From the NCBI GenBank assembly GCA_022376925.1, contig JAIOJX010000002.1:41873501-41937500 (forward strand): a stretch of 64,000 nt of DNA, read 5' to 3'. The notes below the pieces were generated by a model. It was not told where the DNA came from and ran no database searches. It was given only the letters and a program-made list of their open reading frames with translations. This DNA is from Tragulus kanchil (taxonomy: Eukaryota; Chordata; Mammalia; Artiodactyla; Tragulidae). The position numbers and the translations under genes are program-made. Within the stretch, counting starts at the first letter, position 1. Every line of letters begins with the position of its first letter. Below, in pieces: positions 34,264 to 45,935 of this stretch.

Positions 34264-34992
34264 TATTTTGTGAAGAATTTTTATAGCTGTATTTATAAAG
34301 GATATTAGTCTGTAGTTTTCTTATGTGTGTGTGCTGTCTTTGTTTGATTTATAGTATCATTGTTACTCTAGCTTTCTGAAACAACTGACAAATATTCCTC
34401 TTCTTTTTTCTGAAAGAGATTGTGTAGAATGGGTATTAGTTTGTCTTCATACTTTTGGTAGAATTTTTCACTGAAGCTGTCCAGATTTAGAGAGGTATAT
34501 TGAGGACTTTTAAAATTATATTTTCAGTTTTCTTCCTAGTTGTAAGTCTAATCAAGTAATTGTTTTGTATTGTGTGACTTGTGGTGGTTTGTGTACTCTG
34601 GCGGGGCTAATTTGTCTCATTGAATACGTCACACTTGTGTGTGCAGAGCTGTTTGTAGTGCTCGCTCCTCCTGAGTCTGCAGAGAGTGTGAGATCCCATT
34701 TCATTTCTGATATTGGTCAGTTGTGTCCTCTCTGTTTCTTTGTCCATCATGTTAGAAGTTTATTAACTCTTGATTTTCACCATGAAGCAGTTCTTTGTTT
34801 TATTGCTTTTCCCTTTTTTAAAAACATCAACATCAGTGATTCTTACTCTTACCCTTTTCCTTTCCACTGCTTGCTTGAGTTTATTTTTCTTTTCTTTTTG
34901 TAAGTCATTGGGGAGGGTGTTTAGATTATTGACTTAAAACTTTTCTTATGTATTTATTTAATGCTAAAAAATTCCCTCTCAGGACTGCTTTT

Positions 34993-35278
34993 TTGTTGTT
35001 GTTGTTAAGTTTTTTCTTTTTTTTTTCTTGGCCACTTCTATTGGTCTTTCATTTATTTCCATCTTTGTTCTTTGGCCTGTGTGGGCCTCCCATCGCAGTG
35101 GCCTCTGTTGTCGCAGAGCACCGGCTCTGGGTGCATGCGCTCCAGAGCTCTGGGTTGGTAGTTGGACACATCAGTCCAGCCGCTCCGTGGCACGTGAGAT
35201 CTTCCCAGGCCAGGGATCGAACTGGTTCCCCTTGCACTGCAAGGCGGTGTCCTTATCCACTGGGCCATCAGGGAAGCC
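34993..35278 (-). mobile_element. Lineage SINE, short-tail type, copy 8
   Basis: gccacttctattggtctttc, reversed body, head ending atcagggaagccc. The flanks caggactgctttt (34980-34992) and cagcactgcttt (35281-35292) form a near-perfect TSD. Confidence 0.95.
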
Positions 35279-36176
35279 CTCAGCACTGCTTTAACTGTAT
35301 CTTAGCAGTTTTGTTCTTTAGAATTTTCATTTTTGTTCAATGGAGTGTATTTTCCAGTCTCCTTTGAGACTTCCTGTATAACTCACAGATTTTTTAGAAG
35401 TATGTTATTAGTTTTCAAATGTTTGAAGATTTTCCTGCAATTTTTCTATTCTTAATGAAAAGAAAGGAAGAATTGGCTTTTGCCTTAAATTAAAATTCAG
35501 TAATATGGTAAAGTACAAATGCATGTCACATGAAGTATACAGGTTAAATAAAATTGATAATCAAATAATTTACATTTTTTTTGACCTAGTTAAAAGAAAA
35601 AAATTGTGTAGAATGGGTATTAGTTTGTCTTCATACTTTTGGTAGAATTTTTCACTGAAGCTGTCCAGATTTAGAGAGGTATATTGAGGACTTTTAAAAT
35701 TATATTTTCAGTTTTCTTCCTAGTTGTAAGTCTAATCAAGTAATTGTTTTGTATTGTGTGACTTGTGGTGGTTTGTGTACTCTGGCGGGGCTAATTTGTC
35801 TCATTGAATACGTCACACTTGTGTGTGCAGAGCTGTTTGTAGTGCTCGCTCCTCCTGAGTCTGCAGAGAGTGTGAGATCCCATTTCATTTCTGATATTGG
35901 TCAGTTGTGTCCTCTCTGTTTCTTTGTCCATCATGTTAGAAGTTTATTAACTCTTGATTTTCACCATGAAGCAGTTCTTTGTTTTATTGCTTTTCCCTTT
36001 TTTAAAAACATCAACATCAGTGATTCTTACTCTTACCCTTTTCCTTTCCACTGCTTGCTTGAGTTTATTTTTCTTTTCTTTTTGTAAGTCATTGGGGAGG
36101 GTGTTTAGATTATTGACTTAAAACTTTTCTTATGTATTTATTTAATGCTAAAAAATTCCCTCTCAGGACTGCTTTT

Positions 36177-36462
36177 TTGTTGTTGTTGTTAAGTTTTTTC
36201 TTTTTTTTTTCTTGGCCACTTCTATTGGTCTTTCATTTATTTCCATCTTTGTTCTTTGGCCTGTGTGGGCCTCCCATCGCAGTGGCCTCTGTTGTCGCAG
36301 AGCACCGGCTCTGGGTGCATGCGCTCCAGAGCTCTGGGTTGGTAGTTGGACACATCAGTCCAGCCGCTCCGTGGCACGTGAGATCTTCCCAGGCCAGGGA
36401 TCGAACTGGTTCCCCTTGCACTGCAAGGCGGTGTCCTTATCCACTGGGCCATCAGGGAAGCC
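36177..36462 (-). mobile_element. Lineage SINE copy 8, duplicated image
   Basis: Image of 34993-35278 inside duplication 7. Confidence 0.95.
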
Positions 36463-37261
36463 CTCAGCACTGCTTTAACTGTATCTTAGCAGTTTTGTTC
36501 TTTAGAATTTTCATTTTTGTTCAATGGAGTGTATTTTCCAGTCTCCTTTGAGACTTCCTGTATAACTCACAGATTTTTTAGAAGTATGTTATTAGTTTTC
36601 AAATGTTTGAAGATTTTCCTGCAATTTTTCTATTCTTAATGAAAAGAAAGGAAGAATTGGCTTTTGCCTTAAATTAAAATTCAGTAATATGGTAAAGTAC
36701 AAATGCATGTCACATGAAGTATACAGGTTAAATAAAATTGATAATCAAATATAATTTAAATCTACTATGCACATTAACATGAAGAATGGAAGAACACAGC
36801 TTAAAACATCAACTTTTTACATTATTCTACCTGTTTTAACAAAAATGATAAAAAGACGGATTGAAATTATTTTAGGAAACAAGTGGCAATTCTCCATCCT
36901 GTGTATCTACATATCTTAATGGAACTTTGTGTTTAAGTGTCTGTTTCCAGGTTAAATTTCAAATACATGCATTCCATAATTTCATTCACTTCCAGGTTCT
37001 TGTCTTCCAGCATTTAGTCTAGTAACTTAGGTGATCATGATCTAATCTAGAGAATTTACAGGAAGACAGCTGGTATAAGCAGATCCCTTATTATTTTCTT
37101 TCTCTCTGCTTTGCCTTGACATTCTACCATTCTGTCCTTGAGATCATTATTGTCCTAAAGCACAAATTTCAGAGATGTTGTATATATCATATCCTTTTAA
37201 GGAACAAAACTAGAAAGTGAATCCAGCCATAGCAGTCCATTAGGTAAAATAACCATTCTGG

Positions 37262-37596
37262 GGGCTTCCCCTGGTGGTCCAGTGGGTAAGGACACCGCCT
37301 TGCAGTGCAAGGGGCACCAGTTCGATCCCTGGCCTGGGAAGATCCCACGTGCCGCGGAGCGGCTGGACCCATGTGTCCAGTTACCGAGCCGGAGCTCTGG
37401 AGCGCATGCACCCAGAGCCGGTGCTGTGCAATGACAGACGCCACCGCGATGGGAGGCCCACAGGAGCCAAAGAGCAAAGACGGATGAAAATGGAGAAATG
37501 AAAGACCAATAGCAGTGGCCCGCCCGCTCCCCTCCCTCCCCAATCCGACCCCCGCCCAAAATAAATAAATAAATACATAAATCTTAAAAAAAAAAA
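37262..37596 (+). mobile_element. Lineage SINE, long-tail type, copy 9
   Basis: gggcttcccctggtggtcca, a B box (agttcgatccctggcctggg), the body, then a C-rich block (cccgcccgctcccctccctc) and an AATAAATAAATAAATAC tail. The TSD aaaataaccattctgg lies at 37246-37261 and about 37597-37611. Confidence 0.97.
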
Positions 37597-38364
37597 AAAT
37601 AACCATTCTGGCATAAGAAGCACTTGCTGAAGGAATTGAAAAAAGTTCATTCCATCTTGTTATTTGTTGATGCCTGCTGTGTGCCTAGAACTTAATGTAT
37701 TCTACATGAGGTGAAAAAATAGATGTCATTCAAGTTCCTAAGATCTCTTTGGAGTACATCCTACAGAAGGTATTTGGGAGATAGGTGTTTGCCTGTAATG
37801 ATATGGTCTATTAACTGGCCTGTCAACAGCTTAGTAAAATGATAAGAATTTAAAAATAAATATATCCTGTACTCTAGGCAGCTGAAGTTAATAGGACTCA
37901 GGTCCTGTCCTGTACATACTGCTTTTAATGGGAGCATCATGTGTATTCTTGGGACTCCATGTGGTCCCCAAAGGGAGCTAAACAAGTGGCAATTCTCCAT
38001 CCTGTGTATCTACATATCTTAATGGAACTTTGTGTTTAAGTGTCTGTTTCCAGGTTAAATTTCAAATACATGCATTCCATAATTTCATTCACTTCCAGGT
38101 TCTTGTCTTCCAGCATTTAGTCTAGTAACTTAGGTGATCATGATCTAATCTAGAGAATTTACAGGAAGACAGCTGGTATAAGCAGATCCCTTATTATTTT
38201 CTTTCTCTCTGCTTTGCCTTGACATTCTACCATTCTGTCCTTGAGATCATTATTGTCCTAAAGCACAAATTTCAGAGATGTTGTATATATCATATCCTTT
38301 TAAGGAACAAAACTAGAAAGTGAATCCAGCCATAGCAGTCCATTAGGTAAAATAACCATTCTGG

Positions 38365-38686
38365 GGGCTTCCCCTGGTGGTCCAGTGGGTAAGGACACCG
38401 CCTTGCAGTGCAAGGGGCACCAGTTCGATCCCTGGCCTGGGAAGATCCCACGTGCTGTGGAGCGGCTGGATCAATGTGTCCAGTTACCGAGCCGGAGCTC
38501 TGGAGCGCATGCGCCCAGAGCCGGTGCTCTGCAATGACAGACGCCACCGCGATGGGAGGCCCACAGGAGCCAAAGAGCAAAGACGGATGAAAATGGAGAA
38601 ATGAAAGACCAATAGGAGTGGCCCGCCCGCCCCCCTCCCCAACCTGACCCCGGCCCAAAATAAATAAATAAACATAAATCTTTAAA
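38365..38686 (+). mobile_element. Lineage SINE copy 9, duplicated image
   Basis: Second image within duplication 8. It carries a handful of substitutions and a shorter C-rich block and A-tail than the first image. Confidence 0.94.
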
Positions 38687-39098
38687 AAAAAATAACCATT
38701 CTGGCATAAGAAGCACTTGCTGAAGGAATTGAAAAAAGTTCATTCCATCTTGTTATTTGTTGATGCCTGCTGTGTGCCTAGAACTTAATGTATTCTACAT
38801 GAGGTGAAAAAATAGATGTCATTCAAGTTCCTAAGATCTCTTTGGAGTACATCCTACAGAAGGTATTTGGGAGATAGGTGTTTGCCTGTAATGATATGGT
38901 CTATTAACTGGCCTGTCAACAGCTTAGTAAAATGATAAGAATTTAAAAATAAATATATCCTGTACTCTAGGCAGCTGAAGTTAATAGGACTCAGGTCCTG
39001 TCCTGTACATACTGCATTTGTATGGAGGTGGCAGTGGCTGGGACTGGGGGTCAGTGCATGTGTATTCTTGGGACTCCATGTGGTCCCCAAAGGGAGCT

Positions 39099-39313
39099 GT
39101 GGTTTTCTACATAGCCTGTCTGACTCCTTGCAGTGGACAGGGAGGTGTTCTGGAGGGCCTGGGTGTTGAGGCTGTCTGGTGTGTGAGTTCTTACTACACT
39201 GTAGGTAGGGGTGCCGGTGTTGTGCAGAGAGCATAGCACCGTCCCAGAGCAGGGTAGTCAGGCACACCTCTTTTCTTTCCAAACCACTGAGTTATGCACT
39301 TTATTTTATGATT
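39099..39313. other. Unique DNA, nothing recognised
   Basis: GT-rich single-copy sequence between duplication 8 and the next SINE. Confidence 0.4.
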
Positions 39314-39640
39314 GTTTTTTAAAACTTCATGTATTATTGTTGGCTCCTCTGGATCTTTGTTGCTGCATGTGGGCTTTCTCTAGTTGTAGTGAGCAGGGGC
39401 TACTCTTCCTTGCCATGAGCGGGCTTCTTATTGCGGTGCTTCTGTTGTTGTGAAACATGGGCTCTAGGCACTTGGGCTTGAATAGCTGTGGCATGCAGGG
39501 CCAGTAGTTGTAATTTGCAAGCCCTAGAGTGTGGGCTCAGTTGTCCCACAGCATGTGAAATCTTCCTGGACCCAGGGACCAAGCTCTTGTCCCCTGCCTT
39601 AGCAGGTGAACTCCTAACCACCGGACCATCAGGGAGATTC
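39314..39640 (-). mobile_element. Older CHR-1-type SINE
   Basis: The reverse of a tRNA-derived SINE with the long body: 'ttgctgcatgtgggctttct', 'gcaggggctactcttcct', 'ttgttgtgaaacatgggctc'. It ends with a head (aaccaccggaccatcaggga). It is about 20% diverged by eye and belongs to the older artiodactyl/cetacean SINE group. Confidence 0.85.
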
Positions 39641-42600
39641 TAAGACAGAATTCTTAATCTGTCAAGTAAGAAGAGCATCCTCTCCACCTGGACAGAGTTA
39701 TCAAGAGAACCGAATAGAGGACTGGAAGCAATGTTCTTAGACAAGTAGAGATACCTCACATTCTGCACTCCCTGAAGGCCACACCCTCTCCTGCTACACC
39801 ATCTGTTGTCAGCCAGGGACAGCTTTTTAGTCTCTGCTAGGCCAGAGGGGACCACTATGGAGAACAAACCCATCGGCCTGGTGACCTTAGATGCAGAGCC
39901 GTGCTGTGGTCTGGAGGCAGGCTAGCCATGGGTGGGTTCTGAGGGGCCACATGGGGGTGTGTCTGAATCTGCTTCATCCTGCGTGATGCTCGTCCCCCAT
40001 GGATTCTCAGCCTTCTGCACCACTCTGCCCCCACTGGCATCTCTCCTGAGAAGAAACTGGGTACAGTCTCGCGCTCTGCCTGCAGATGAGCAGCCTCCCA
40101 AGCCAGAACTGTCATTAGCGACCTAGATATTCAAGCTGAAAAATTCCTGACTTCTGTTTTCTGGAGCACCTGTGTGTTACATAACATATCTAGTCTTCAT
40201 GTTAGTTAACAAATGAAGTCCTTCGATTCAACATAAATAAATAATGCCCACACTACGTGTTGTAATTTAAATGTGTAGGTGAGTGTTTGGGACTAGAAAT
40301 CACAGGTGATTATAGTGGTGGGAATAAAACTTAAGTTTAAATCAGAGTGTGTGCATGTTCCTGACCTTGATACCTATTAGTGTCTGTACCCAAAGTGCAC
40401 ACCCTAAAGATTGAATGGGTTGTTTCCCAAAAGTCCTTTTCTTAGAACTTGGATTGCATAGTAGAAATCATGGCTTCATCCCTAAGCCAGCTCCAAAAAG
40501 TGTTTTACTCGAATGCTTTCTAACATTTTGCTGATGATGGAACTTGAACTGCCCTTACCCCCATTTATGACATTATTTCTCTAAAAAAAAAAAAGAAATG
40601 TGACTCCAGCTTGAGACACTGTGAACATAAGTGCACGGGAGTAGGGAAAGTGAGAAGGGAGGAAGAGAACCTGGTGTCTGGAAGCTGGCCTGGCTTGATG
40701 AACTGGAGAAGCCTTCCTGAACACTGAGGTGGGTCTGTGCTTCCTGTGAGAGGGCGTCTGCCAGACTGCTCCTCTGTCCTAAACTGGCCCAGAAGGGCCG
40801 TCGCAGGGAGACGGCAAAGGGGAGATGGTGAAGAGTGGTGTCTGAATGGTGTCTAAGTAATGGCAGGCCTGTGTGTGTGTTTGGTTATTTCCTAAGCTGG
40901 AGGCAGCTCAGAAACTGGTTGTACAGTCTTTGATGTGTGTGTCTCTCGATTTTAAAGCGTGTTAAGTGCACCATTGTCACCGTCTTAATTTGTAAATAAT
41001 GGTGGGCGGAACAAGCATTGCCTCCACGTTTCCCAGGTGCCTGAACTGCACACTACATGACTGTCTTTCAGACGCTTGGTTTACTTTGTTGGCCAGCATT
41101 GTGTATACTTATTTGAGAATATGAGCCTTTGGTGTAATCCTCGAGACACCTGAAGTCTGTTTAGATATGTACCAGACTTCCGTATTCCTTCATTGGTTTA
41201 CAGAAGCCAGTTTTATACTGTGATACTTCTGTTGCTATGTTGGTGCATTTCTAAAACTGGAGCTCTTTTAAGTTTCACACAAATAATTCATATCATGCAA
41301 ATGTAAAAATTATGTTTTACATAGCTCCAATTGAACACAAATTATTTTCCCTCAAAGAGGAAAGTCCCACAAAAGTGTTAATTCCAGAAGACACTAATAG
41401 ACAGTGAGCAGGCTATGGTTACATACAGAACCTGTGGATCACTGCTGTCTTTACAAACCCAGTTCTGGATCAATACAAGCTCTACAGTTTTTAAACCTAA
41501 GAAAGGGTTTGAATTCCACGTTCTCCTTGTAACAAGCCAGTGAAATATGGACTGGTGTCTCTTGTGTGGTATCTGACCTTGTCTGTAGATTTTAATATCC
41601 TTTGTGGTTGCTGGTGACGTGGTTTATTCTAGGCTCTGAGGAATGTTTGCTCTTGTTTCTTTCTCTAATATGGCGCTGGTTCCTGTGGAACATTCCTTAG
41701 GTGAGTACTATTTAACATAAGAGGAAAATAAAATCAGTTTGGATGTAAAGAGATGAAAACAGTCACCTCATGTATGAAGAGTGGACATTTTAAAATTAGA
41801 CAGTTTTTTCGAATAGTAACAGTTCCATACTGAAAAATATGTTGCATTTAATTGCCTGTACCTGTATTCTAGTGTGGCATCTGATTCAAACTGCGTATTA
41901 TTTTTTAAAATCGGTTTTACTCTGTCTGGATGTGACTGTCTGACCAGCCTGGCCGTACGCATTCTGTTGGAAACAGTTGCTTTGTGCAGTGCAGTCAACC
42001 GGAGCCTGTGCTCCTTCCTGAGCTCTGGGACCCCTGTGAGCCATCACCTGGCATCTGATGCACCTGCCTCCCTACCTATGCGGTGTCTGTGATGGCCTCC
42101 AGACGCGTGTGCTCAGGCAGGGGTGGTCTGATTTCCTCTTCTGTCTGCAGTGCTCTCCCAGTACTTGTTTGGAGTGAGCTTAAAGGTAAAGCGGGGTGGC
42201 AGCAGAACAGAGCACTGTGTTCATTGGACCTTGCTCCCTTTGTGAAGAAATGAAGTAAATCAGGAAAGACATCTTCGCAGCAAAAGCTGTATGGTAGTAT
42301 CTTGTGTCTTTCGTCTGGGACCCAGATCCAGATTTTCTCTTTCAGATCAGGTTGACTTTACCAAACACAAGCAGAAGCTGTGACTCCTGATTTTGTTTTA
42401 TAACCAACTTCTAAAGAGTTGCGTTTAATTCAGTGTCACTTGTTTTATATAACCTGCTTCTGAAGAATAACATTTAATACAGAGTCACTTGTTTGGAGTA
42501 AAAGGCTTATTCTCTGGGGAAAATAAGCAGCTATAACTCTCAAAGTGGTACTGTTTCCTTGGTTATGTTATGTGGATGTGCCACACCTGATAAAACTGCA

Positions 42601-42800
42601 GGCGGGATTATCAGAAGTGGTTGTTCTTGTTGACTGCATTAAAGAGCACTTCATACCTTCTCCTGTATTCACACAGTTCCTTGGATTCTGACGTGCAGGT
42701 GTCAGTAAGGAACTTGACAATCCATTCGGCTCTCCTGCTAGGAACTCTTGTGCAGTCACAGTCTCACTGGGCATTTCCAAATGTGTCCTTCCACACCTTG
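39641..42800. other. Unique DNA, nothing recognised
   Basis: Long single-copy stretch with no clear transposon. An A-run lies at 40582-40594. ORFs of 60-86 aa occur on both strands without recognised domains. It may be intronic or intergenic. Confidence 0.45.
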
Positions 42801-42804
42801 TACC

Positions 42805-42872
42805 ATGAGCCAAGGGGACGACCTCTCCACTGGAGTTTATGAGCCACAGGGACGGCCTCTCCGCTGGGGTTC
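42805..42872 (+). repeat. 34-bp tandem duplication
   Basis: atgagccaaggggacgacct (42805) and atgagccacagggacggcct (42839) start two 34-bp units that differ at about five positions. The divergence shows a true old event, unlike the kilobase duplications. Confidence 0.85.
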
Positions 42873-44167
42873 AGATTCCTGGGGCTGGCGTCTGTCCTGG
42901 GCGTCTTCGAGTGGCCACTCACCTGACCACTCAGTGTTTTCAGGGGCCAGGCGTCCACACTTACTCTTTTCTTCTCATCCATACTTGCAGCTCTTATTTC
43001 TGGCAGTTCCCTTAGGATTCTCTCTTCCCTGGAAAGCTTTCCAGTTTCAGCCAAGGAGTTCAGATTATATAGGCATTTTGCCAGAACTCTGGGTTAGTTC
43101 AGGGACAGATTTGCAAGAAGCCCAGTGTAATTGCTTTTACGTATTCCACCAAAACTACAGAATTATACCAGCATATTCATATGCCTGTCTGCCTATTAAT
43201 GATTCTTTTTTCTTTGTATTTTTCCGATTCTTCCAAGTTGTCTGTAATGATCACTTACGGTTTTTGTGATCAGAACAAACGGTTTTCTTCCTGTTCTCCT
43301 GCCCCCATTATGTACATCTTAGGGAAATCTATCCATTCTGAAGTCTACAACAACTCCCACGTTTTACCACTTGAAGAGTTAGTATTGCTGTGTTTTCTTC
43401 CGAACAAATAAGCATTTCATTTTAAATAGCCCCACTGGACTGTGCTGTAAAATTAAATTGATGATTCTTTTGTGTCTGGAGGGTGTCCTTTCTAGGTCTT
43501 GTGTTAGATCCATGTAAGACAAAGTTAATTCACACCTTTTTTCTCTATTTCTGGCATTGTGATCTTGGTACATTAACCTGTTTCTACCTCGGCTTCTTCA
43601 CCTTTACTTTTGTGATGCTGACAGCGCCTCCTTTTTAGATGCAGTGTGCCTGGCGCGTGCCTGACTTGGGACTTGGCGGCTTCAACAGTCCATGCCTTCA
43701 GATCCCATTTGAGGTGGCCCCAGGTTGCCTGATTAGGACCTGTAAAATATACCTTTGTGGCTGCATATCAAATATACAGGTTTCTCAATTCAGTTTTTAT
43801 ATTTGTTTTGTAATTTCCACAGGGAGCATCCAAACAGAACTACTGTCTCCCATCTTGACCTGAGTCCCTACTTTTCTCTTTCAACTTTGACACTAGCTTT
43901 TAAAGTGATTACTCTAAAACTCTATTTAATTTGGCATATTAGATACAATAAAGAAGGGTGATTTTCATAAATATTGAGAGAGACACCTAATTATCCCACT
44001 ATTATAATAAAACTATGCAGATGTTTTTCATTTTTCACATGGTCTTGTATCTTTCTTTACTTTTGCAATTTACCATGCCATATTACATTTTTTAACTTGC
44101 TATTTCATTAAACACTTAATGTATGATTTTATAGTCATATATAGTTTTATGCACATCATGCCTCTCT
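42873..44167. other. Unique DNA, nothing recognised
   Basis: Single-copy sequence. The 173-aa ORF at 42748-43269 has no recognisable domain, and its antisense strand is also partly open. Confidence 0.4.
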
Positions 44168-44377
44168 TATTTTATATTTATTTTTATCCATCTTTTATCC
44201 TTTGACCTGCATGGGCTTCCCGTTGCAGTGGCCTCTCCCACTGCAGAACACTGACTCCTAATTGGATACACCGGTCCAGCCACTGTGTGGCATGTGGTAT
44301 TTTCCTGGGCCAGGGATCGAACAAGTGCCTCTTGCACTGCAAGGTAGACTCTTTACCCACTGGACCACCAGGGAAGC
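44168..44377 (-). mobile_element. Lineage SINE, older subfamily, copy 10
   Basis: ttatttttatccatctttta, a shortened body (the part between actgactc and ctaattgg is missing), then the head with ggtagactctttacccactg ending accaccagggaagccc. The flanking atatatagtttta at both sides may be the TSD. Confidence 0.88.
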
Positions 44378-45203
44378 CCTATATATAGTTTTAATATTTG
44401 CATTGTGTTCCTTCATGTTGCTAGCCCATAAATTACTGTTTATTAAGATTTAAACGTTAAATGTTACTAAAAGGTGAATAAAATTTCAAATGGGAAATTT
44501 TTTTTCTGTTTGGCTGGAAATTATGTAAGAGTATATATCAGAATATTTTTGATAAAAATCTGATATTTGTACTCAGATCTTTTCTTTCTTTAACTTGAAA
44601 CTGTTTTCTAATCTCAAATGATTTCCTTCCCTGAGTTTTCATATCCAGCCACAGGGACAGATCTGCTTTCTTTTCTGATGGCCGCTGTGGAGATTTAGGT
44701 GGATTGTCATAGAACTGCAGGGCTGGGAAGGACTGGACGAGTCCAGCTTCTGCCTCCACCCAAGGTGACACTTGCTTGAGCAGATGACTGTCTCTTTTTA
44801 TCTTGAAAACCTCCTGGAGAAGAGATTTCAAAGTCCTCTGGGGCCATTGTTACATGTTTTGAATCATTTTTCTGCTTTTCATGTTTATCTTAGATCATTT
44901 TCACTATAGTTTAAGCCACTGTCACTTAGAACATACAAGACCTAGTATTATGTGCTCAGACATACATAAAGTTTCAGCCCTCAAGTCCATGCAGTTCACT
45001 TTTAGAAGTTGAATGGGCTCAAATGTGACAGTAAAGGCAGAGGACTTTGTTCTGTATATGGACCCATCAGGGATATCTTAGTGTAGCTGTGACACAATGA
45101 CAGTCGTATTTTAAGGAGATTTAATCTGTGGTTCTGGGCAGAAAGGTTTCATTTATCACTCACGCAGCGTATATTTCTTTTAGACCTAATTTTATTTATA
45201 TAT
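44378..45203. other. Unique DNA, nothing recognised
   Basis: AT-rich single-copy sequence. The 97-aa minus ORF at 44538-44831 has no recognised domain. Confidence 0.4.
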
Positions 45204-45559
45204 ACATAGAACAAATAAAGAGAAGACATAGTTTCTTTTCTCTTTAAAAATTTTAAACACATGACTACAGAAATAATTGTAATTTAAGACAGTGAATTCT
45301 GTGCAGGTAGTAGAGATAGAATGGAGACTGCATTTACAGGCTATAATTAACTCATGATGGCAGGCTTTCTGGAGAAGGTGGAAATTAACCTGGTTTGGGA
45401 ACATAGGCGATATATCTTAGAATGTGAATTCTGGACTCTGCCATTGCTGATGAAGATACTTCTTCCCAGAAAGAGATTTTCATGCACACCCCAAATGCCT
45501 TAGTGGTCAGCGGAGTGGGGATGTATGGTAGCAAAGGGCTGGGAACAGGTAGACTAAGT

Positions 45560-45700
45560 TATAGTCATCACTTCACCATTAGTAGACTCTTTGTGTGACC
45601 TTTAGACAATTCACTAACTTTCTTGAACTTCTGTTTTCTTACTTAAAAAATGAGTAACCCATACCCAATGGTTTTTAAGGCATTTTCTAGCTCAACTATA
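45560..45700 (-). repeat. MIR-like SINE
   Basis: tagactctttgtgtgacctt, 'agacaattcactaactttct' and 'tttcttacttaaaaaatgag' follow the reverse-MIR order (tgtgtgaccttgggcaagtc ... cctcatctgtaaaatg). It is repeated at about 46731-46871 by duplication 9. Confidence 0.75.
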
Positions 45701-45764
45701 TGCAAAGGATAGTGGTAAGAGAAATCTGATGCTAAAATGCCTTGTGCCCCAGATCAACCATTTT

Positions 45765-45935
45765 CCATTTCTTTGATTAGACTCATTGCTCTGCCTCTGT
45801 TTCCTTATTTGCACATTGGGGATCCTCCTAATGCTCTCTCACAGTGAGTGGATATGAAGGTGGAGACTGTTTAGAGCAGTACTTGGCACAGAGTAAAGTC
45901 TTAGTAAGTATGAGCTATTTTTGGAATGAAGTCAG
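45765..45935 (-). repeat. Second MIR-like SINE
   Basis: gctctgcctctgtttcctta then 'atttgcacattggggatcct', followed by 'gcagtacttggcacagagta' and 'aagtcttagtaagtatgagc'. These are the reverse-MIR phrases ending at 'tcaataaatgttag'. It is repeated at about 46936-47106 by duplication 9. Confidence 0.78.

Larger units (their letters stand above)
30445..36750 (-). mobile_element. Ancient L1 (L1M-type), long remnant
   Basis: Read on the plus strand from 3' UTR to mid-ORF2: aataaagctgctttggacac at the C-terminal region, 'tccagtaatattgctgaact', 'accagctttgtatccctgga' and 'agaatgggtattagtttgtc' in the RT domain, then further ORF2 text. It is heavily decayed with no ORF. Three lineage SINEs (33411, 33991, 34993) are inserted, and duplications 6 and 7 inflate its apparent length by about 2.3 kb. 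Confidence 0.82.
34419..36751. repeat. Tandem duplication 7, unit 1184 bp
   Basis: About 34419-35567 recurs at 35603-36751 (offset 1184). Positions 35568-35602 at the join (including gacctagttaaaagaaaa) match neither arm. The unit includes a whole SINE. Confidence 0.97.
36877..39098. repeat. Tandem duplication 8, unit about 1103 bp
   Basis: Positions 36877-37979 recur at 37980-39098. Just before the join the first copy has a small deletion: ctgcttttaatgggagcatc replaces a segment about 25 bp longer in the second copy at 39013-39059. The SINE inside also differs at several bases between copies (gccgcgg/gctgtgg, cacccag/cgcccag), so the copies may come from two haplotypes. Confidence 0.95.

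Noticed and set aside
37262..37340. tRNA gene in a SINE head
   Set aside because: A and B boxes of a tRNA-Glu ancestor are visible, but the cloverleaf is broken in the anticodon region and the unit is followed by a SINE body with TSDs.
36877..39098. CRISPR-like or satellite array
   Set aside because: There are only two units per locus with no spacers, and this is a mammalian genome.
42748..43269. 173-aa plus ORF as an exon
   Set aside because: No family recognised. It crosses the 34-bp tandem repeat and has an open antisense frame.
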